Positions 5,743 through 9,112 of a stretch of DNA of 9,112 nucleotides are shown one piece after another. The stretch is from positions 43,329-52,440 of the forward strand of contig DOCI01000355.1 of NCBI GenBank assembly GCA_003503535.1, written 5' to 3'. Position numbers and translations under genes: made by a program. How positions within the stretch are numbered: position 1 is the first letter of the stretch; every line of letters begins with the position of its first letter. The stretch comes from Planctomycetaceae bacterium. Lineage in GTDB: Bacteria > Planctomycetota > Planctomycetia > Planctomycetales > Planctomycetaceae. Below the pieces are notes generated by a model. That model was not told the origin of the DNA. It searched no databases and saw only the letters and a program-made list of their open reading frames with translations.

Positions 5743-5815
5743 AAAAGAAGTCGACAAGGTTTTTTTGAGACATTTCACACTATCTAAAATGTAGTCCCAA
5801 AAGCATTCGACTCCT
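5743..5815 (-). ncRNA. Y-a: minimal Y RNA without tRNA-like module
   Basis: Read on the minus strand. Outer helix AGGAGUCGA/UCGACUUCU (5807-5815 with 5746-5754, one G-U), internal loop AUGC / AAACCUUG, second helix UUUUGGGAC/GUCUCAAAA (9 bp), then a 22-nt end in which a UAC bulge and AUUU/AAAU extension close an 11-nt loop. The 70-nt core is followed by UUUCU. It shares the 19-nt 5' motif (5790-5808) with Y-b and Y-c without gaps, and the 3' CUUG. T-arm, D-arm and acceptor elements are all missing, so only the presumed Ro60-binding end is left. It is the copy nearest rsr. It could be a functional short Y RNA, a decayed copy, or part of the rsr 3' UTR. Confidence 0.7.
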
Positions 5816-5938
5816 GGCTTCAAGGTTTTGACAAAATACGAGTAGTGCATCATCTATTCTAACAATTATTGTTGATGATGTTGTTGTAAAGCACGACAAA
5901 GGAGTGCGTTACAGAGCTTTGAGGCCCAAATCTAAGCC
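5816..5938 (-). other. Structured segment between rsr 3' end and Y-a (possible fourth, diverged Y-like RNA)
   Basis: On the minus strand this segment holds two hairpins: GUAA-C-GCAC/GUGC-U-UUAC with a 9-nt loop (5886-5912), and CAUCAUC/GAUGAUG with an inner AACAA/UUGUU stem (5848-5880). The ends can pair as GGCUU (5934-5938) with AAGCC (5816-5820), preceded by ACCUUG as in Y-a and followed directly by the 5' end of Y-a. The 5' GAAUGC motif is absent and the closing helix is only 5 bp, so a Y RNA identity is weak. It may simply be rsr 3' UTR structure. Confidence 0.3.
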
Positions 5939-5983
5939 CTGAAAGGGCAGTGATGTAACACCCCGGCTTGCACCGGGGGTTAC
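5936..5983 (-). terminator. Hairpin pair just downstream of rsr
   Basis: A strong stem GTAAC-A-CCCCGG / CCGGGG-GTTAC (5955-5983) begins 11 bp beyond the rsr stop, followed on the minus strand by a small hairpin GCCCT-GAA-AGGGC (5936-5948). The first stem pairs 11 bp with one bulged base and would block an elongating polymerase or protect the rsr mRNA 3' end. There is no U-run after either stem, so a classical intrinsic terminator is not shown, and read-through into the Y RNAs is possible. It may also be a dispersed repeat. Confidence 0.5.
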
Positions 5984-5993
5984 GGTTCCTTGG

Positions 5994-7571
5994 TTACAAA
6001 CGCATCCGTTCGATTTCATTCACCCAGTGATTCTCGCTGGCCTGTCCTTTTGAGACATTGGCAATCAACTTGAAGACCTGGTCACTGAAACCACCGACGT
6101 TAACAATATCAGCTCGTTCGACCGCCTGCGTATGTGCATACGGCTGAATATCGATGCAGACCATTTTGGCCTGACGATTTCGTCGCTTGAACGTAGCCCA
6201 TTCCTGCATCGTCGCGGTTGCTCCGCCTCCGCACCATCCGTAGTGAGGCGAGTCGACCCACGATTCGTTATCCGAAACGTAAATCAACAAATCTCCCTTC
6301 GCCTTCTGACGATTCAAGTACTCCAGAGGAGCACTGCAGTTGGTTCCACCAGCTGGCAACGAAGCCAGAGTTCTGGCATTCGTCATCACGCTATCACGTG
6401 GATTCAACCGACAGGTGATCGCCTTCGATTCGAATGGAATCACTTCGGCTTCCGGGTTCTTTCGCAGAATCGCTGCCGCCACAAGAGCTGCAACGTCCAG
6501 ACAGCGAACCTTGGAAGTCGATCCGGCACGATGTCCCGTCACTGGAGAATGCATCGATCCCGAAACGTCCGGAAAGACATACACTTTACCAGTCACACGA
6601 GGCACATTCTTAATGGCGATTTCCATCGCATCCTGCAATGCGTTAAGAATGATCTGCGGCACTTCGTTCGCAGAGTTCATGTAAGCCGCCATTAACTGAT
6701 ACGGAAACACACGGGCAGCAGCAATCTTTCGCGGATTTCGCAATCGATTTGCCACAATTCCTGTCAATTCCGCACTCTCAAAAACACCGTGACGCAAAAA
6801 CGTATTCAAGTTCATACGAGTCATTTGCCAGGAAGCGTTTCGGGCGATCTGTCCCCAGTCCTTCTTCGTTAATGGCAAAGCCGTCAACATCTGGAAGGGA
6901 ACATCAGGCACGGCAACCTTACCTGGATTTGTGTTTCGCTTGAACTTTTCATACTGCCCAATCAACTCGGGGAGATCTGACCAATTGCTCTCACGACCAA
7001 TTAGGTAGGCATACAAAGCCGAACGCTCTGGCGTTGCTGGCTTTGGGTGAACCATCTTGATCACATCGGCGAGTGAGGGATCGTTTCCTATAGATCCGAC
7101 AAACAACTGCTCAGCCGCTCGAGCTTCCAGCCAGTTGCGAATCAACTGCTTTGGTAACGTCCCCAGGCTTCTACGTCCGACAATTCCCGAACGCATGATC
7201 TGCACAAAGTTACGCAGCATCTTCGGTGAATCGATGACCTGATTGAAGATCTTGATCAACAACCCCGGTGCCTTAACCGATAACACTGCACATAACAATG
7301 CAGGCATATCCTTCATATGACCTTCATTGCGGGCGTACAATGCAGTTCGAGCGATAAATTCTGGTTCGATCTGTTCGCACAGTTCGAGCACGGCATCGAC
7401 CTGATCGGCTCCACTGGAGTAGAATGTCCCATTGAAACAACCCGTCGCTGCATACTGGGCCAGCGACTGCTTCGGTGACATCTGATAAGCCAACCCACCT
7501 GCTTCATTGCGAGTGTTCGCCTTTGGGCCAGAATTCCCGATTAACGTGTTGAATAAATTCTTATTTGCCAT
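5994..7571 (-). CDS. rsr: Ro60 orthologue Rsr (TROVE domain + vWA domain)
   Basis: A 525-aa protein, close to the usual length of bacterial Ro60 (Rsr). Residues 25-320 form the alpha-helical TROVE ring (LAYQMSPKQSLAQYAATGCFNGTFY, ALYARNEGHMKDMPALLCAVL, QIMRSGIVGRRSLGTLPKQLIRNWL), which binds Y RNA on its outer surface and misfolded RNA ends in its cavity. Residues 328-500 are a von Willebrand A domain with an intact MIDAS: D335-V-S337-G-S339, T410 in AGGTNC, D434 in YVSDNES. The start is set at ATG 7571 (MANKNLF) because AAGGAGG lies 8 nt upstream; the longer frame from 7619 would place that ribosome site inside the coding region. Rsr works in RNA quality control and in rRNA/tRNA processing with Y RNAs and, in Deinococcus, PNPase. 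Three Y RNA-like genes follow on the same strand, matching the rsr-yrl arrangement known in other bacteria. No rtcB or rtcA is visible in the window. Confidence 0.95.
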   Translation of the reverse strand: MANKNLFNTLIGNSGPKANTRNEAGGLAYQMSPKQSLAQYAATGCFNGTFYSSGADQVDAVLELCEQIEPEFIARTALYARNEGHMKDMPALLCAVLSVKAPGLLIKIFNQVIDSPKMLRNFVQIMRSGIVGRRSLGTLPKQLIRNWLEARAAEQLFVGSIGNDPSLADVIKMVHPKPATPERSALYAYLIGRESNWSDLPELIGQYEKFKRNTNPGKVAVPDVPFQMLTALPLTKKDWGQIARNASWQMTRMNLNTFLRHGVFESAELTGIVANRLRNPRKIAAARVFPYQLMAAYMNSANEVPQIILNALQDAMEIAIKNVPRVTGKVYVFPDVSGSMHSPVTGHRAGSTSKVRCLDVAALVAAAILRKNPEAEVIPFESKAITCRLNPRDSVMTNARTLASLPAGGTNCSAPLEYLNRQKAKGDLLIYVSDNESWVDSPHYGWCGGGATATMQEWATFKRRNRQAKMVCIDIQPYAHTQAVERADIVNVGGFSDQVFKLIANVSKGQASENHWVNEIERMRL

Positions 7572-7579
7572 CTCTATTT

Positions 7580-7586
7580 CCTCCTT
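7580..7586 (-). promoter_or_regulatory. Strong ribosome binding site deciding the rsr start
   Basis: AAGGAGG on the minus strand, 8 nt before ATG 7571. It is a near-perfect anti-Shine-Dalgarno match and selects the internal ATG over the in-frame start at 7619. Confidence 0.85.
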
Positions 7587-7637
7587 AATTACTGGAGGAT
7601 AAGAGACTAACTGGTGCACATTGGTTCGCGCTGAAAC

Positions 7638-7649
7638 GAATAATTATTC
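7638..7649. promoter_or_regulatory. Perfect 12-bp palindrome in the rsr upstream region
   Basis: GAATAATTATTC lies in the 99-bp gap between the glycosidase stop and rsr. The stretch GTATATTCTGAATAATTATTCG on the minus strand is AT-rich and could hold a promoter with this palindrome as operator, which would let rsr be regulated apart from the upstream gene. No clear -35 box is seen. Confidence 0.25.
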
Positions 7650-7670
7650 AGAATATACAATTTATGGAAA

Positions 7671-9112
7671 TCAATCGGTTGAAGGTGATTTCCGATTGAG
7701 CATTTCCATACAGGTCGCGATAAGCGAGGTCCACCCTGTCTGATGACTTGCTCCCAATCCTTCCCCTGTATCTCCATGAAAATATTCGTAGAATAAGAGA
7801 TTCTGCTGCCACAATTCAGGATCAATTCCATTGGCATGGCTGATCATACTTGGGCGATGTTTTTCTTTGTCATCCATCAGGAACAATTTGGAAAGTCGAT
7901 GCATTAATTCATCGGCAACCTGATCGAGATTCATCATTTTCCCAGAACCGGTCGGGCATTCAACCATCAAATCGTCGTCGTAGAAACGATAATAATGTCT
8001 TAAAGACTCGATCAAAATGTAATTGATTGGAAACCAGATTGGCCCTCGCCAGTTTGAATTCCCACCAAACATCCAGCTATCGGATTCTCCTGGAATGTAA
8101 GCGACACAGTGTTTAACTCCCTGAATTTCCAGTTCAAAGGGCTCTTCCTTGTGACGCTTGGATAATGAACGGATGCCGTATTCCGATAAAAACTCAGTTT
8201 CGTCCAGCAGGATTGAAATGACGTGTATAAGTCGTTCTTCCGAAGGAATGGAGAGTAACATTCGGCTGCTGTTATCATCGCTTTTTGCAAACGTGATATG
8301 CTTCACCAGATCGTGACGATACTTCAAAAACCAGTCGAGTTTGCGACGGAAACTGGGAAGTTTGTCAATCTGTGCTTCATCCAGAATGACCACTGCGATC
8401 AACGGGAGTAGACCGACCAGTGAGCGAACTTTGAGGGGCATATTCTGACCGTCGATACGCAAGTGATCGTAATAGAAATGATCCTCTTCGTCCCATAAAC
8501 CGGAACCATCGAGTGAATTCATTGCATCGGTGATTCGGACAAAGTGATCGAGAAACTTGGAAGCCATTTCAGCATACGAATCGTCGTTCCTGGCCAGCTC
8601 GAGGGCGATCATCAACATTGTGCCGCAATAGAATGCCATCCAGGAAGTTCCATCGGCCTGTTCCAGAAAGGCGCCTTTGGGCAGCCCTTTGGTACGGTCG
8701 AAAACTCCAATATTATCCAACCCGAGGAATCCTCCTGCGAATACATTGTCACCGTTTTTGTCGATCTGATTCACCCACCAGGTGAAATTCAATAAGAGAC
8801 GTTGAAAGGCTTTCGACAAAAATCGAAAATCCTGGGAGCCTGTCATTTGAAATACTCGTAAACAGGCCCAGGCATGAACGGGTGGATTGACGTCGTAAAA
8901 CGCATACTCGTACGCTGGCAACTGCCCATTGGGGTGCATGTACCATTCCCGCATCAGCAACATCAATTGACGCTTGGCAAAATCGGGATCGAGCCTGGCC
9001 ATCGGAATCATGTGAAACGCCAGATCCCAGGCCGCAAACCACGGATACTCCCAAGTATCTGGCATGGAAATAATGTCTCGCGCGTAGACGTGTTTCCAGT
9101 TGTGATTACGCT
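7671..9112 (-). CDS. GH63/MGH1-like glycoside hydrolase, C-terminal part (5' end outside window)
   Basis: The reading frame is open to the right edge (about 480 codons visible) and ends at a TGA at 7671-7673; the ATG at 9065 is internal because the frame continues upstream with NHNWKHVYARDIIS. The sequence has the alpha/alpha-barrel signatures of GH63 and related clan GH-G enzymes: MPDTWEYPWFAAWDLAFH, where the Asp of AWD is the likely general acid; EEDHFYYD; GGNSNWRGPIWFPINYILIESL; and near the C-terminus FYEYFHGDTGEGLGASHQTGW, where the Glu of YEY is the likely general base. Family members of this size (often over 800 aa) act as glucosidases or mannosylglycerate/glucosylglycerate hydrolases. 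The substrate is not readable here. No signal peptide can be judged because the N-terminus is missing. It lies 99 bp upstream of rsr on the same strand; a shared transcript is possible but no functional link is evident. Confidence 0.88.
   Translation of the reverse strand, partial: RNHNWKHVYARDIISMPDTWEYPWFAAWDLAFHMIPMARLDPDFAKRQLMLLMREWYMHPNGQLPAYEYAFYDVNPPVHAWACLRVFQMTGSQDFRFLSKAFQRLLLNFTWWVNQIDKNGDNVFAGGFLGLDNIGVFDRTKGLPKGAFLEQADGTSWMAFYCGTMLMIALELARNDDSYAEMASKFLDHFVRITDAMNSLDGSGLWDEEDHFYYDHLRIDGQNMPLKVRSLVGLLPLIAVVILDEAQIDKLPSFRRKLDWFLKYRHDLVKHITFAKSDDNSSRMLLSIPSEERLIHVISILLDETEFLSEYGIRSLSKRHKEEPFELEIQGVKHCVAYIPGESDSWMFGGNSNWRGPIWFPINYILIESLRHYYRFYDDDLMVECPTGSGKMMNLDQVADELMHRLSKLFLMDDKEKHRPSMISHANGIDPELWQQNLLFYEYFHGDTGEGLGASHQTGWTSLIATCMEMLNRKSPSTD

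Noticed and set aside
5840..5912. Transposon terminal repeats around the hairpins next to rsr
   Set aside because: The arms are short (4-8 bp), differ from each other and are not flanked by target-site duplications; local RNA hairpins explain them.
6132..6695. A 187-aa plus-strand reading frame inside rsr
   Set aside because: It lies antisense to a clearly coding, well-conserved domain and its composition is that of a shadow frame.
7572..7619. An N-terminal extension of Rsr by 16 residues
   Set aside because: The strong AAGGAGG site would lie inside the coding region, while ATG 7571 is placed 8 nt after it and gives the usual Rsr N-terminus.
7607..7837. A 76-aa minus-strand reading frame overlapping the glycosidase 3' end
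   Set aside because: It is a frame shadow of the GH63-like gene and has no ribosome site or family features.

Overview
The window looks like chromosomal DNA from a planctomycete of moderate GC content. The evidence is an ECF sigma factor gene followed 3 bp later by a membrane-anchored Hanks-type Ser/Thr kinase gene, two secreted hydrolase-like proteins, a TROVE/Ro60 protein, a GH63-like glycosidase, and short REP-like palindromes. The phylum is inferred from gene content, not from a marker gene.

Layout. 34-1136 (+): a secreted alpha/beta hydrolase and a 64-aa stand-alone ScdA_N (DUF542) protein, closely spaced. 1259-3352 (-): ECF sigma factor then Ser/Thr kinase, one operon. 3353-3767: AT-rich divergent intergenic region with small palindromes and a 12-bp direct repeat. 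3768-4193 (+): a STAS-like small protein. 4360-5313 (+): a secreted amidohydrolase-2 family protein. 5314-5993: no protein gene, but dense RNA structure on the minus strand. 5994-7571 (-): rsr, the bacterial Ro60 (TROVE + vWA) gene. 7671-9112 (-): C-terminal part of a GH63/MGH1-like glycoside hydrolase that continues off the right edge.

The main result is the non-coding stretch downstream of rsr. Three Y RNA-like genes can be folded by eye, all on the rsr strand and in the order rsr - Y-a (5815-5743) - REP array - Y-b (5603-5509) - Y-c (5498-5326). They share an ungapped 19-nt motif (GAAUGC, any base, G/U, any base, UGG, purine, A, G/C, UACA) on the 5' side and AA, two variable bases, CUUG on the 3' side. 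Two helices flank these motifs, and their sequences differ between copies while pairing is kept. The three grade in complexity. Y-a ends in a simple hairpin. Y-b carries a T-arm stacked on a 4-bp mini-acceptor hairpin. Y-c carries a nearly complete circularly permuted tRNA-like module: T-arm, 7-bp acceptor stem closed by a hairpin loop, and D-arm. This is the architecture of YrlA-type bacterial Y RNAs, which bind Ro60/Rsr and mimic tRNA.

Inferred working model: Rsr binds the conserved stem/internal-loop end of each Y RNA. The variable distal ends (none, half-tRNA, full tRNA mimic) would recruit or gate different partners, such as a nuclease or tRNA-modifying enzymes. The other genes in the window have no evident functional link to this module.
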